A stretch of DNA of 64,000 nt from Beijerinckia indica subsp. indica ATCC 9039 (GTDB taxonomy: Bacteria > Pseudomonadota > Alphaproteobacteria > Rhizobiales > Beijerinckiaceae). Made by a program: the position numbers and the translations under genes. Numbering within the stretch: position 1 is the first letter of the stretch; each line of letters opens with the position of its first letter. Under the pieces are notes generated by a model. The model worked only from the letters and a program-made list of their open reading frames with translations. It was not told where the DNA came from and did no database searches. The stretch is taken from contig NC_010581.1 of assembly GCF_000019845.1 (NCBI RefSeq), positions 2,113,501 through 2,177,500 of the forward strand, given 5' to 3'. Shown here piece after piece: positions 1 to 8,841 of the stretch.

Positions 1-309
1 AGATCCAACGTAACGAATGCTCGAGAGGCGGAAGGGGTCGTGCTTTAACGCATATCCCCCATCCCTGAAATCTTCTCATCATATTCAAAGATAACGTTGT
101 TTAGGAAATCAGCAAGAATATCTTGCCATCCTGTTATGATGTCATTAATATCAATCATTATTATATTGATTCTATGTTTTAAAAGCTTGACCATATATCA
201 AGCCCTCTTCTCACTTTACAATGATGACCCTGACCGTAAGCTTCAGGGGAGCATTTTTCTAAAATTATATGCCCGTTTTTATTGATAGAAATTGCGTGAG
301 GGCAACATA
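1..309. other. AT-rich stretch, no gene recognised
   Basis: The stretch is clearly poorer in GC than most of the window. It contains a short open frame with a TTG start (97-285, 62 codons, one hydrophobic stretch) that has no convincing ribosome binding site or family resemblance, so I do not call it. It probably holds the promoter of the secreted protein that follows. Confidence 0.4.
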
Positions 310-1497
310 ATGGACGCTCGTTCACACCTATCAATTTTCGCACACCTATCAATTTTCGGAACAACGGTTTGTCTCATTGCGACAATATCCGTTCCTGTCA
401 GCGCTCAATCGGCGCCTCCGGCGATTGCCAATAATCCCGTCGCGGCATTGCCCGTAAATATCCCTCCGCCTGGCAGCATCAGTGCTGACCATCCGCTGGG
501 CGTGTCTATTGTGCCTCCGCCTCCGCCAGGCTTCGATCCCATGACAGCGTCAGTGCAAGCCAACACGCATTACGCGATTCCGCCTCGACCTGATATCGCT
601 ATTGCTCCGGCAGCCTTCAGCCGTTGGCAAAGGGCCGTGGCCGCTCCGCTGGCGGCAGGAAGCGCCAATGGCCCGACTCCGATACTGACGCCGACGAACG
701 TTTCGAATAGCCCAGTGCGATTACAAGGGCCGCTCATTCCCTTTGCGAACAGCATCGCCAACGGCCCAAACACAAACGGCGCTTTCAACGCTATTTACAC
801 AGGCACGTCTTACAATTGGAGCGGAAACGCAATTTATAATTCACTCAACCCTTTCAAGGTTGAGGCTATCATCGGCGAGTTTGTCGTGCCGACGGCGCGC
901 CAAGCCTACGGAACCTGCACGGGAGATTGGGTCTATTCGTCTCAATGGCCCGGCATTGACGGCTATGGTTCTGGTGACGTTCTGCAGGCCGGTGTTGAGG
1001 CCGACGCTTATTGCAATGGAGGCACCACAGCAAGCTTCTACTCTGCGTGGATCGAGTGGTATCCTTTTCCAGAGACAAGGGTCAGTGTTCCAGCTGTCCA
1101 TCCTGGTGATCTGGTTTTTATAGAACTCTGGAACACGAGCGCAACCAACGGCTACGCTTACATTTACAATTATTCCACTCGCGAGACCGCCACATATCAG
1201 CTCACACCACCATCCGGCGTCTCACTGCAAGGCAACAGCGTTGAATGGATTGTAGAACGCCCCGGTGTCGGCGACGGCCTCGCTACTCTGACGAATTATA
1301 TCAATGTCTCATGGCCGCATGGCATTGCATGGGACTATGCGGCGCGTTCACCAACTTATTATTGGCAAGGGGGCACCCCCGCCTCTGGATCCTTGGTCGT
1401 CCTCACAATGCTCGATAATGCGGGGCAAAGGATATCCTCGCCCATCATCGAGAACTTCAACTTTCTCTATTTTTACAATTACGGTTCCTCCAACTGA
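310..1497 (+). CDS. secreted glutamic peptidase (eqolisin, peptidase G1)-like protein
   Basis: Probable exported acid endopeptidase of the eqolisin (G1) type. The frame opens at a TTG at 292, but ATG 310 with GTGAGGG upstream and an immediate signal peptide (hydrophobic core ending in VSAQSA) is the better start. A proline/alanine-rich segment follows (about residues 35-130), then a C-terminal beta-rich domain from about residue 160. Family landmarks in that domain are WPGIDG, then LQAG containing Q226, SAWIEWYP, and VEWIVERP containing E312. In fungal eqolisins the catalytic pair is a glutamine in an LQTG-like motif and a glutamate in an EWIVE-like motif about 83 residues later; here the spacing is 86. 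The fold assignment is therefore well supported, and activity is inferred. Eqolisins are best known from fungi, with scattered bacterial members. The gene stands alone and its flank is AT-rich, which may hint at transfer. Confidence 0.72.
   Translation: MDARSHLSIFAHLSIFGTTVCLIATISVPVSAQSAPPAIANNPVAALPVNIPPPGSISADHPLGVSIVPPPPPGFDPMTASVQANTHYAIPPRPDIAIAPAAFSRWQRAVAAPLAAGSANGPTPILTPTNVSNSPVRLQGPLIPFANSIANGPNTNGAFNAIYTGTSYNWSGNAIYNSLNPFKVEAIIGEFVVPTARQAYGTCTGDWVYSSQWPGIDGYGSGDVLQAGVEADAYCNGGTTASFYSAWIEWYPFPETRVSVPAVHPGDLVFIELWNTSATNGYAYIYNYSTRETATYQLTPPSGVSLQGNSVEWIVERPGVGDGLATLTNYINVSWPHGIAWDYAARSPTYYWQGGTPASGSLVVLTMLDNAGQRISSPIIENFNFLYFYNYGSSN
323..358 (+). repeat. 18-bp tandem duplication inside the signal peptide
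   Basis: The 18-mer CACACCTATCAATTTTCG occurs twice head to tail (323-340 and 341-358). It duplicates six codons, giving the protein the repeated segment HLSIFA/HLSIFG just before the hydrophobic core of the signal peptide. The copies are identical at DNA level, which suggests a recent slippage event. Confidence 0.9.
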
Positions 1498-1968
1498 GGT
1501 GTTGGCCCCAACCCCATTGGGAGGATAAAGATTAACCGATCAAAGCTTTCACCCCACGGTTTTACAGGCTCTCCTTGGTCCTTATTGTGTAGCTAGCCTG
1601 CAGGGGTTGCTGCCAAGAATTGGCTCTGGCGCAATCTTGGTGCCTTCCAACCTGCCAACCTGTGCCTTGACGTTCGCTTTCCTGATGAAGCCGCTCTTTG
1701 TTGTCTTTTTGAGCCGGGCGTGAAAATCGCTCATGGGGAACCGGACAACGCTCAAAGAGGTTGTGAAGGCAAATACATTCCCATCGGCTCTCTTGAACGT
1801 GACCGAGGCCGCCTATGGCACGTCTGAATGGAGCTCGCGGCCAGCCGATATGTCCGGTGATGCAAGCTGATCCCATATCGTGCGAACCGGCATCGTGACG
1901 ATAGAGCATGATGGTCCAATGACGCGCGGACGCCAAGTCACGCATCAAGTCGCGCATGGGGAAAAGCG
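1498..1968. other. intergenic, nothing recognised
   Basis: An open frame of 131 codons exists on the minus strand (1562-1957). It is rich in Arg, His, Cys and Trp, has no ribosome binding site and resembles no family, so I regard it as noise. The last part must hold the promoter of the patatin gene. Confidence 0.4.
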
Positions 1969-3171
1969 ATGTCGGATCCTATCACGCATGCCTCAAGTAA
2001 ATGCGAAGCCGTCAAAAGCAAGCTCGGGCAGGTCGTCCTTGTCTTCCAGGGCGGAGGTGCTTTGGGCGCTTACCAGGTCGGCGTTTATGAAGCCTTGCAT
2101 GCCGCAGGGATCGAACCTGATTGGCTCATCGGCACCTCAATCGGTGCAGTCAATGCCTCAATCATAGCCGGCAACCAGCCACAGGATCGTCTCGATAAAC
2201 TTCAAACATTCTGGCGCCGGGTGGAATATGCGCCCCAAGTCGAAGCCATGTCTCAATGGCCTTTGATCGGCCCTTGGCTCGCCAATTGGAATACAGTGAC
2301 CACTGGAATTAATGGTTTTTTCACACCGAATCCAATGGCCTTCATGGGCATGTATGTGCCGCTTGCACCAGATGCCGCGGGCTATTATTCGATCGCACCT
2401 CTTCAAGAGACCCTCGAGGAATTGGTGGATTTTTCCTACCTTTCGGAGGGCAAGCCACGCCTTACCGTCGGGGCCGCCAAAGTGCGCACATGCGAGATGC
2501 GCTATTTCGACAGCAAGGATATGCCATTGACCGTGCACCACATCATGGCATCGGGTGCGCTGCCGCCCGCCTTTCCGCCGGTCCGGATCGATGGCGACCT
2601 CTATTGGGACGGCGGTCTCCTTTCGAACACACCTGTCGAGGCCATTTTTGACATGAGACCGCGCCGCAGCGCGCTGATTTTCGCCGTCGATGTCTGGAAT
2701 CCCGACGGGCCAGAACCGGAAAGCATTTGGCGCGTGATCAATAGACAAAAGGATATACAATATTCAAGCCGCGCCATGACACAGATCATTCGACAACGCC
2801 AGATCCATCGCCTGAGGCATATCATTGCCGAACTGTCGAAGCGCATTCCCGAGCCGGAACGCCAGAGCCCGGAAGTGCGCGAGATGGCGTCTTATGGCTG
2901 CCAGACCCGTATGCATGTCGTGCACCTGCTCGCGCCCTTGCTCGAAGGGGAAGGCCATACCAAGGACATTGATTTCAGCCAAGAAAACATCCGCAGACGC
3001 TGGGAAGCAGGCATCTCCGATGCGCGTCATGCCCTTGAAGTTGCTCCCTGGGAAGGAGATCTCGACCCGCTCGAAGGCCTCTATTTACATGAGTTCAAAC
3101 ATGGAACGAGGGGCGAAACGATCAGGAAATCCTGGCATACACCTCTGCCCACCGCCGCTGCCGCCGAATGA
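1969..3171 (+). CDS. patatin-like phospholipase (with DUF3734-type C-terminus)
   Basis: Acyl hydrolase using a Ser-Asp dyad on lipid or acyl-ester substrates. The patatin domain starts near residue 20: glycine-rich oxyanion loop FQGGGALGAYQ, nucleophile elbow GTSIGAVNA (the Ser of G-x-S-x-G), and the catalytic Asp in DGGLLSNTP near residue 220. The remaining 170 residues match the helical C-terminal region seen in long bacterial patatins of about 380-400 residues. No signal peptide is visible, so the protein is probably cytoplasmic or peripheral at the membrane. ATG 1969 is preceded by GGGGAAAAG. In related bacteria this family often neighbours polyhydroxybutyrate or 3-hydroxybutyrate genes, but none is seen here. 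Family assignment is firm; substrate is unknown. Confidence 0.9.
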   Translation: MSDPITHASSKCEAVKSKLGQVVLVFQGGGALGAYQVGVYEALHAAGIEPDWLIGTSIGAVNASIIAGNQPQDRLDKLQTFWRRVEYAPQVEAMSQWPLIGPWLANWNTVTTGINGFFTPNPMAFMGMYVPLAPDAAGYYSIAPLQETLEELVDFSYLSEGKPRLTVGAAKVRTCEMRYFDSKDMPLTVHHIMASGALPPAFPPVRIDGDLYWDGGLLSNTPVEAIFDMRPRRSALIFAVDVWNPDGPEPESIWRVINRQKDIQYSSRAMTQIIRQRQIHRLRHIIAELSKRIPEPERQSPEVREMASYGCQTRMHVVHLLAPLLEGEGHTKDIDFSQENIRRRWEAGISDARHALEVAPWEGDLDPLEGLYLHEFKHGTRGETIRKSWHTPLPTAAAAE

Positions 3172-3211
3172 ATGCGGAGTGTCATGACCCGTCCATATCG
3201 AGGACCTTTAC

Positions 3212-3418
3212 TCACCAATGCCCTGAATGATGGTGTCCGCGTCCATGACCACGGGTGACCTGATGGACATGATTGCCGCTCGGATGTCGCCCACGACAGG
3301 CCGCTGACGACATGCACTCCGCAGAAACGAACCCGTGTCGTTTTCTCCTCTGGTTGCCATGGTTATTCGCCTCGGCTCCCGTCGCGATCAGCAAAGCGCC
3401 GAGGAGAATCGTGAGCAT
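3212..3418 (-). CDS. small secreted His/Arg-rich protein, unknown
   Basis: A short frame with a clean signal peptide: hydrophobic core LTILLGALLIATG, cleavage likely after AEA. The mature part is about 50 residues, rich in Arg, Gly and His, with two Cys (SAECMSSAACRG) and a terminal GHGRGHHHSGHW stretch that could bind metal ions. ATG 3418 lies three bases after AGGAAAGAG; an ATG at 3433 is an alternative. It is convergent with the patatin gene. I recognise no family. The export signal and ribosome site make it plausible, but it is short. Confidence 0.5.
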   Translation of the reverse strand: MLTILLGALLIATGAEANNHGNQRRKRHGFVSAECMSSAACRGRHPSGNHVHQVTRGHGRGHHHSGHW

Positions 3419-3746
3419 GAACTCTTTCCTCATCAAAATCCCCAGTCTCGACATCTATGAATGATGAAGGGTTCCTACCATTCCCCGCCGAAACGGCCAA
3501 GCCTCCAGAGGCCGTGGCAAAGGGAGAAAAAGGACATAAAGTTATTTAAAATCATTTGTATAAATGATCATCCATCCTTTCCTCAGCCTTCTCCACACGC
3601 TTGTTCCGGCCAATTGCGCGATTCTTGCTTGCGTACTCCCATTGCCTGCCGTCTTCAGTTGAAGATGCTCTGGGCTGAACATGGGTAAGACCAACGGCCA
3701 GTAGGAAAGCCGTTGGAATATCTTGAATTTCGGACTTCACGGGAGA
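3419..3746. other. intergenic, divergent promoter region
   Basis: It separates the minus-strand secreted peptide from the plus-strand small gene at 3747. It contains an AT-rich patch around 3535-3570 (runs of AT with TTATTTAAAATCATTTG) suitable for promoters. No gene or clear operator was seen. Confidence 0.4.
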
Positions 3747-3992
3747 ATGATGATGGCAGCCACTGCCGAAGACAGCGCGCGTTATATGCTGACGATTTTT
3801 CAACGTCACAATAGCCGCAAGGGCGACACCTTGCTGGTCGGCAATTTCACCCTGCCCTTCTCGCAAGACGGCTGGACCCTTGCTGATTACGATGCCGGCA
3901 AAGCCTTTGCGATCGAGAAGGGTTGGGTCAAGCTCGGCAAGAGCGAGCAATTCTTCACGCTGACCGAGGAAGGTCTCGCCGCGGCGGCGTAA
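3747..3992 (+). CDS. small conserved hypothetical protein
   Basis: About 81 residues starting MMAATAEDSARYMLTIF, with GGGAG just upstream of the ATG pair at 3747/3750; the longer frame from 3723 lacks such a site. The product is small and soluble with a helix near the N-terminus and a pattern (VGNFTLPFSQDGWTLADYDAGKAFAIEKGWV... FFTLTEEGLAAA) that resembles a compact winged-helix: the 'F-x-LTEEG' end is typical of the beta-wing and last helix of small wHTH proteins. That is inference only. A strong hairpin terminator follows directly, so it is a single-gene unit. Confidence 0.65.
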   Translation: MMMAATAEDSARYMLTIFQRHNSRKGDTLLVGNFTLPFSQDGWTLADYDAGKAFAIEKGWVKLGKSEQFFTLTEEGLAAAA

Positions 3993-4002
3993 ATCTTTCC
4001 GC

Positions 4003-4033
4003 GATCCGGCGGCAAAACGCCCGCCGCCGGATC
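4003..4033 (+). terminator. Rho-independent terminator
   Basis: An 11-bp perfect stem (GATCCGGCGGC 4003-4013 with GCCGCCGGATC 4023-4033), nine-base loop, then GCTTTTTCC. It lies 10 bases after the stop of the small gene ending at 3992. Confidence 0.75.
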
Positions 4034-4173
4034 ACGCTTTTTCCGATGATTGTTCTGTGCCGTACTTGCCTATTTTCTAAGCGTTAGTTCGCTTAGCCAC
4101 GTTATTATGGACCCGCATAGCGCCCGCAGTCGCCACAACTATTCCTACGCTCTGCACTGCGCGGCCTGATCAC

Positions 4174-6015
4174 TCACGCGCTGATCGCTGGTCCGGTCAA
4201 ACCCATGCAATGGAGCATACCGCGCGCGATTTCCCGCTCGCCCATGATCACCGTATCAGCGCCCAGCTTTTCAAGATGATCGACCTCCGCATCGGAATGA
4301 GCACGGACGATGATCCGTAATGAGGGATTGGCCCGCCGCGCCTGAACCGTGACCTGCCCTGCCTCAAAGGCATTGGGGATGGCAATCAACAGATTGTGTG
4401 CCGTTCCGGGGTTGGCCAGCGCCAGAATGCTATCACTCGCCGCATTACCGGCTATGGTCTCCACATTCTGTTCCTCAAGCAAAGCGATGATCTGATCATT
4501 CTCCTCAATAACGAGGAAAGGAACGCCCGCGGTCTCAAGCGTCTTACCGATGAATGCGCCGACCCGCCCGAAGCCGATCAGGATCGTATGCTCCTTCAAA
4601 CGGGTCGGCTTGTAATCTGTTTCCTCTCCAACCTCCCGCGCGGCCTCAATGCGATCCTCGTTGGCCGCAATCATGCTGTCCCTCTTCACCTCCTCTCTTT
4701 CCTGCATTGAAGACACATCCGATTCCGCCATGACAGCGGTTTCAAGGCGTAGCGTTGCGTCTTGTGGAAGGGGATGCTGGATTTTCGCTTCCAAGCGAGG
4801 TTTTAGAAGATCGACAAGGGAAAAGACGGCTGAATTGAGAATGATCGACAAGATCGATCCGGCGAGGATCAAGGCCCGCCCCTCGACGGGGAGAAAATCG
4901 AGAGCAATACCGAGTTCAGCGAGAATGAAGGAAAATTCGCCAATCTGGGCGAGGCTCGCCGAGATGGTCAAAGCAGCGCCGATCGTCCCGCCGAGAATAC
5001 GAACGATAAAGAAGGCCGCGATCGATTTGCCGATCAGGATAATAAACACCGTAGCAAGCAGAGGCAGCGGGGCTTTGAGCACGATCGATGGGTCGAACAG
5101 CATGCCGACCGACACGAAAAACAAAACAGAAAAGGCGTCCCGCAAAGGCAGGCTTTCCTGAGCGGCACGGTGACTGAGTTCGCTTTCGGCCAAAACCATG
5201 CCGGCAAAAAAGGCGCTCAGAGACAGGGAAACACCAAACAGCGAGGTTGCGCCAAAAGCGACACCGAGTGCGATCGCCAGCACGCCAAGGCGGAACAATT
5301 CGCGTGAACCCGTATGGGCAATCCAGTGCAAGCACCAGGGAATGACACGCCGGCCGGCGATCAGCATGAGCGCGAGAAAGACAGAAATTTTAAGAACTAT
5401 TGCGACGATCAGGCCCGCGATCCCCAGATCGATGCCGAGCAGTTGATCGAAACCGGCTGCCAGCGGCTCTTTCGCGCCATCGCTGCCATGCAGAATATCG
5501 GCAATCGCCGGGATGAGAACCAAAGCGAGGACACTGATAAGATCCTCGACGATGAGCCATCCGACCGCGATCTTGCCGCGCTCGGTCGTGAGGAGGCGGC
5601 GATCCTGCAGCGCCTTGAGCAGCACGACCGTCGAGGCGACCGAAAGAGCGAGACCAAAGATCAGACTGCCGCCGAGCGGCCAGCCCATCCATTGTCCCAA
5701 GCCGACACCCAGTAAAGTGGCGCAGAGGATCTGAGCGATCGCACCTGGCACGGCGACAGCGCGAACGGAAGCAAGATCCTTCAGCGAGAAATGCAGGCCG
5801 ACACCGAACATCAGGAGGATGATGCCGATTTCTGCGAGTTCCTGCGCAAGCGTCTGATCCGCGACGAGGCCAGGCGTATGCGGGCCAACGATGATGCCGG
5901 CGACGAGATAGCCAACGAGCGGCGGCAGGCGAAACCGATTGGCCAAAACGCCCAGGAGAAAGGCCAGAACGAACGCCGTGACGATCGTGGAAATCAAGGG
6001 GTTTCCATGCGGCAT
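4174..6015 (-). CDS. monovalent cation:proton antiporter, CPA2 family (KefB/YbaL type)
   Basis: Inner-membrane potassium or sodium/proton antiporter with a cytoplasmic nucleotide-binding regulatory domain. Residues 1-400 form about twelve hydrophobic segments with CPA2 landmarks (LPPLVGYLVAGIIVGPHTPG near the N-terminus, LLMFGVGLHFSL, SAFFAGMVLAES). After a charged linker (about 420-470) comes an RCK/TrkA-N Rossmann domain starting HTILIGFGRVGAFIG with an acidic VIEEND at the end of strand two, as expected for NAD(H)-type binding. At 613 residues it is close to YbaL/KefB. It lies 107 bp downstream of, and on the same strand as, a universal stress protein, suggesting co-expression. Which ion it moves cannot be told from sequence. 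No ancillary KefF/KefG-like gene is present. Confidence 0.9.
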   Translation of the reverse strand: MPHGNPLISTIVTAFVLAFLLGVLANRFRLPPLVGYLVAGIIVGPHTPGLVADQTLAQELAEIGIILLMFGVGLHFSLKDLASVRAVAVPGAIAQILCATLLGVGLGQWMGWPLGGSLIFGLALSVASTVVLLKALQDRRLLTTERGKIAVGWLIVEDLISVLALVLIPAIADILHGSDGAKEPLAAGFDQLLGIDLGIAGLIVAIVLKISVFLALMLIAGRRVIPWCLHWIAHTGSRELFRLGVLAIALGVAFGATSLFGVSLSLSAFFAGMVLAESELSHRAAQESLPLRDAFSVLFFVSVGMLFDPSIVLKAPLPLLATVFIILIGKSIAAFFIVRILGGTIGAALTISASLAQIGEFSFILAELGIALDFLPVEGRALILAGSILSIILNSAVFSLVDLLKPRLEAKIQHPLPQDATLRLETAVMAESDVSSMQEREEVKRDSMIAANEDRIEAAREVGEETDYKPTRLKEHTILIGFGRVGAFIGKTLETAGVPFLVIEENDQIIALLEEQNVETIAGNAASDSILALANPGTAHNLLIAIPNAFEAGQVTVQARRANPSLRIIVRAHSDAEVDHLEKLGADTVIMGEREIARGMLHCMGLTGPAISA

Positions 6016-6122
6016 GGCGTTCCCGGAAAGTGGTTTGGATCATTGTGTCAGGACGACACAAGCGGTTTGTTTGATAGCACGGTTTAAGAGGGAGGAAAGC
6101 TCCAGGTCGTCTTTACTCTGGT

Positions 6123-6980
6123 TTATCCCATCGGCACGATCAGCAGATCGCATGGGATATCGTCCTCGAACGTCCTAGTCGTCGTGCCAAAGAGACGCTT
6201 GAGAAGATCGCTCGGACTTTGCGCGGCGACGACGAGATCAACCTCGTTTTTCGTGACATAATGGGCAAGCACGGGTGCAGGCGATCCCGCTTCGAAGACA
6301 ATGGGCAGGGAACTTGCCTCGCCCCCGCAACGGGCGACGAAATCGGCATAATCAAGAATGGCCGCCTCCCGATAATCCTTTTGCCAGTCTTCATGAGAAA
6401 CGAAAGTGGAGAACGGCGTGTCATAAGCATGAAACAGCGTCAGCGCCGCTTGAGGAAACCAAGCCGTAGCAAGATCCAGAGCATGCCGCGAGGCTTCAGA
6501 GAAATCGATCGCAATCAGAATTTTATGATAGTTCGATCGTGCGCGAAGCCTGCCAATCAATAAGGGCGTGGCGGACATCAGCAAAATGCGATCCGCTGTA
6601 TTATCGACGAGGAAATGTTCCAGTCCCACAAGGCTTGTGAAGCCCGTCACGATCAGGTCGCATTTCTGGGTCCGCGCGACCCGGGTAATCACCTCGGCGG
6701 CTTCGCCCTGTTCGACCAAGGTCAGGACATCCTCCGCCCCCGTCACAAAATAGGTCTTCACATGATCCTGCAAGCGTTGGTGCCAATTCGCCAGCAGGGC
6801 CGGCGAAGAGGAAGCCGTGGCGAGGTCGGGATCAAGCACATGCAGGACGATGATCGAGGCGTTCCAGTCCTGTGAAAGCGTCAGCGCGCGTTCGGTCGCC
6901 CGATCACAACGGCTCGTCATATCCGTTGCGAGAAGAATGCGCCGGGGCAACCCTCTGGCCTGTTGTTCGTGGCGATTCAC
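6123..6980 (-). CDS. tandem universal stress protein (two UspA domains)
   Basis: Two UspA-like alpha/beta domains, about residues 12-140 (PRRILLATDMTSRCD...) and 150-285 (HKILIAIDFSEASRHAL...). The second keeps the family pattern with a late G-x-S-like segment only partly conserved (VAAQSPSDLLKRLFG), so ATP binding is uncertain. The open frame reaches back to 7043, but a GTG at 6980 is preceded by a very strong GGAGGAGG and gives 285 residues, the usual length of two-domain Usp proteins; I choose it. It is followed by the KefB-like antiporter, a pairing that suggests a response to envelope or pH stress (inference). Confidence 0.88.
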   Translation of the reverse strand: MNRHEQQARGLPRRILLATDMTSRCDRATERALTLSQDWNASIIVLHVLDPDLATASSSPALLANWHQRLQDHVKTYFVTGAEDVLTLVEQGEAAEVITRVARTQKCDLIVTGFTSLVGLEHFLVDNTADRILLMSATPLLIGRLRARSNYHKILIAIDFSEASRHALDLATAWFPQAALTLFHAYDTPFSTFVSHEDWQKDYREAAILDYADFVARCGGEASSLPIVFEAGSPAPVLAHYVTKNEVDLVVAAQSPSDLLKRLFGTTTRTFEDDIPCDLLIVPMG

Positions 6981-7308
6981 GAAACCTCCTCCAAACCCAT
7001 CGAAGGAGCAACGTGCCATGCGCAGAAGAGGTTGCCTGATCATCGGCGCAGATCAGCTGGTTGTCTTCCCATGGTCACAACAGAGTTTGGCGGAACTTTA
7101 AGGTGCGGCTGATTCGTGGCGCATCGATTGCACCTCATCGGCGAAACGCGACCAGAATGACCTGTTTCGCCCATCATTGCCGACAACTGACAGGCAAAGC
7201 AGCATTGATTTTGCTTAAGAAGCACTATTAGGCGGCTTTGCGCTCACGGTTTTGGTCAAGCAAGACCGCCGGGGCACAGATCGGCCGCGCAACATCGAGG
7301 AGAACTCC

Positions 7309-8079
7309 ATGGCAGAGGGGGTATTTGTCGTCTTGTCGGACCCGGCTCCGAAGAAGGAGGCGGCCTTTCATGATTGGTATTGTGACTTCTTCAATGAAGT
7401 GAAGGCGATTCCGGGCGTGACCAAAGCCTATAATTTCATGTTCGGTCCGCACCAGATCGACGTGCGCCCCCTGCAGCAGTTTCTCGCCGTGTTCGAATTG
7501 TCCGACGTCGAAGCGGTTCGCAATGCAATGGCGGAAAAAATCGGCATCAAAACCAGCAAGGAATTCCTGCGCCTGCCCGATTGCATCGATCAAACGACGA
7601 TCATGCCGACCTTCTTCGAGTATAGCTCCGAGCTTCAGGCCGCCCCCGGCGCGCCGGACACTCCGATCGAGGAACAGAACATTCTGATTTCCCTCATCAG
7701 CGTGCCGCTCGACAAGCAGGCCTCTTTCACAGAGGCTTATGTCGGCGAAAGGCTTGGCGATATGCTGAGCATCCCGGCGCAAATTTCCGGACAATTGCTG
7801 CAACTCGCCAAGAGCCAGATCCAAAATCCGATCTATCCCTTCCTCGCGCTTTATCGAAACAATGATACCGACGCGATCCGTTCCGCCTGGCCGGCCCCCA
7901 ACACGAACTGGCGCTCCATTGCGGCGGCGCGCGCGAAGGATCCGTCCATCCGCGCGGATGGACGCCTTGCCGGCATGAAGACACGCGACTTCCTCTTCAT
8001 ACCCTATGTGAAGCCGGAACCCGCGCCGCCACCACCGCCCAAGCCCGCTGCCGCACCGGCCGCCAAACCGGCCTCCTGA
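7309..8079 (+). CDS. duplicated dimeric alpha/beta-barrel (EthD-like) protein, unknown
   Basis: About 256 residues. ATG 7309 follows GAGGAGA; the frame is open from 7252 but the upstream part looks untranslated. Two ferredoxin-like alpha+beta units seem to follow one another: residues about 3-100 (GVFVVLSDPAPKKEAAFHDWYCDFFNEVKAIPGVTKAYNF) and about 125-225 (NILISLISVPLDKQASFTEAYVGERLGDMLSIP). This is the look of EthD/antibiotic-monooxygenase-type dimeric barrels. The N-terminal half keeps the HDWY...IPGV arrangement common in EthD proteins; the second is more diverged. The last 25 residues are a Pro/Ala/Lys tail. No enzyme partner is adjacent, so function is unknown. Confidence 0.7.
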   Translation: MAEGVFVVLSDPAPKKEAAFHDWYCDFFNEVKAIPGVTKAYNFMFGPHQIDVRPLQQFLAVFELSDVEAVRNAMAEKIGIKTSKEFLRLPDCIDQTTIMPTFFEYSSELQAAPGAPDTPIEEQNILISLISVPLDKQASFTEAYVGERLGDMLSIPAQISGQLLQLAKSQIQNPIYPFLALYRNNDTDAIRSAWPAPNTNWRSIAAARAKDPSIRADGRLAGMKTRDFLFIPYVKPEPAPPPPPKPAAAPAAKPAS

Positions 8080-8525
8080 CAGAGGCTCTGAAAAGTCTGC
8101 TGGAGGGCTGGGTTTTAACCCCGGACAGAGGGGCTTTCAGCCCCTCCTTTCCCGCTCTTTTCAAAGAAGGTCGATCCCCTGAATGCGGCGCGGATGCGGA
8201 GCAAAATCCTCCTAAATTCAGAGCCAATATTCCGGCGTGAGCGGCACTTTTCTTGAATGTTTGAAAGGGTGGTTTGAATCCTCACGGTGGTGATGACTGA
8301 GCCAAAGCGAAGGGGGCTTTGAAACCCACCCTCTTTAGACAGGCAGTCCCCCTGGTTTTGAGCCCATCAAACCCGGAGAACTGTTTCATTGCCGGACAGG
8401 ACGGTGCTTCGCAATGAGCGCAAATCCGGCTATGACAACGCGGAAAACCGCTGGGAACAGATGCTGGACACGGACCATCGACACCCAGCAAAACGATCAA
8501 GCAAATTGGATGTTAGAGGCGGATC
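8080..8525. other. intergenic, terminator then nothing recognised
   Basis: Apart from the hairpin at 8128-8146 I see no gene. Open frames on both strands here lack ribosome sites and family resemblance. Confidence 0.4.
8128..8146 (+). terminator. hairpin, probable terminator
   Basis: GAGGGGCT (8128-8135) pairs perfectly with AGCCCCTC (8139-8146) around a TTC loop, followed by CTTTCCCGCTCTTTTC. The stem is strong and the T-run is interrupted. It lies about 50 bp after the barrel-protein stop. Confidence 0.55.
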
Positions 8526-8759
8526 ATGAGTGACAAAGACGCAGTAATGAAAGGCCTGCTGGAAAAGCTCGTCAGCAAGGCAAAAAACGCTCATCGCGAT
8601 ACCAAGATCACCACGATCGCCGGCGCCACGCAGATCATTTCTGGCCATAGCGTTCAGGATCAAGAAATCGATATTGGTGAGGTCTCGATCTCTTGGACCG
8701 ATGGCACGAGGACCTTCCTCATCCCCTATTCCTCGATCGATCATATTCTGATGGTGTGA
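8526..8759 (+). CDS. small conserved hypothetical protein
   Basis: 77 residues, ATG preceded by AGAGGCGG. An N-terminal amphipathic helix (KGLLEKLVSKAKNAHRD) is followed by a beta-rich part (TKITTIAGATQIISG...IDIGEVSISWTDGTRTFLIPYSSIDHILM). No cysteine, no signal, no membrane segment. I do not recognise the family. It sits 82 bp before another small soluble protein on the same strand, so the two may be co-transcribed. Confidence 0.65.
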   Translation: MSDKDAVMKGLLEKLVSKAKNAHRDTKITTIAGATQIISGHSVQDQEIDIGEVSISWTDGTRTFLIPYSSIDHILMV

Positions 8760-8841
8760 GTTTCCCTGATCGAGGGATTAAAAATCTAGAGCGTGACACT
8801 GAATTCCCGTTTAGAGTCATGCCCTGGGAGGAGTTTGATCG

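Noticed and set aside
26..285. 62-codon frame starting at TTG 97 with a hydrophobic stretch
   Set aside because: Rare start, no ribosome site, AT-rich region where such frames arise by chance.
1562..1957. 131-codon minus-strand frame between the peptidase and patatin genes
   Set aside because: No ribosome site, unusual composition (Arg, His, Cys, Trp), no family resemblance.
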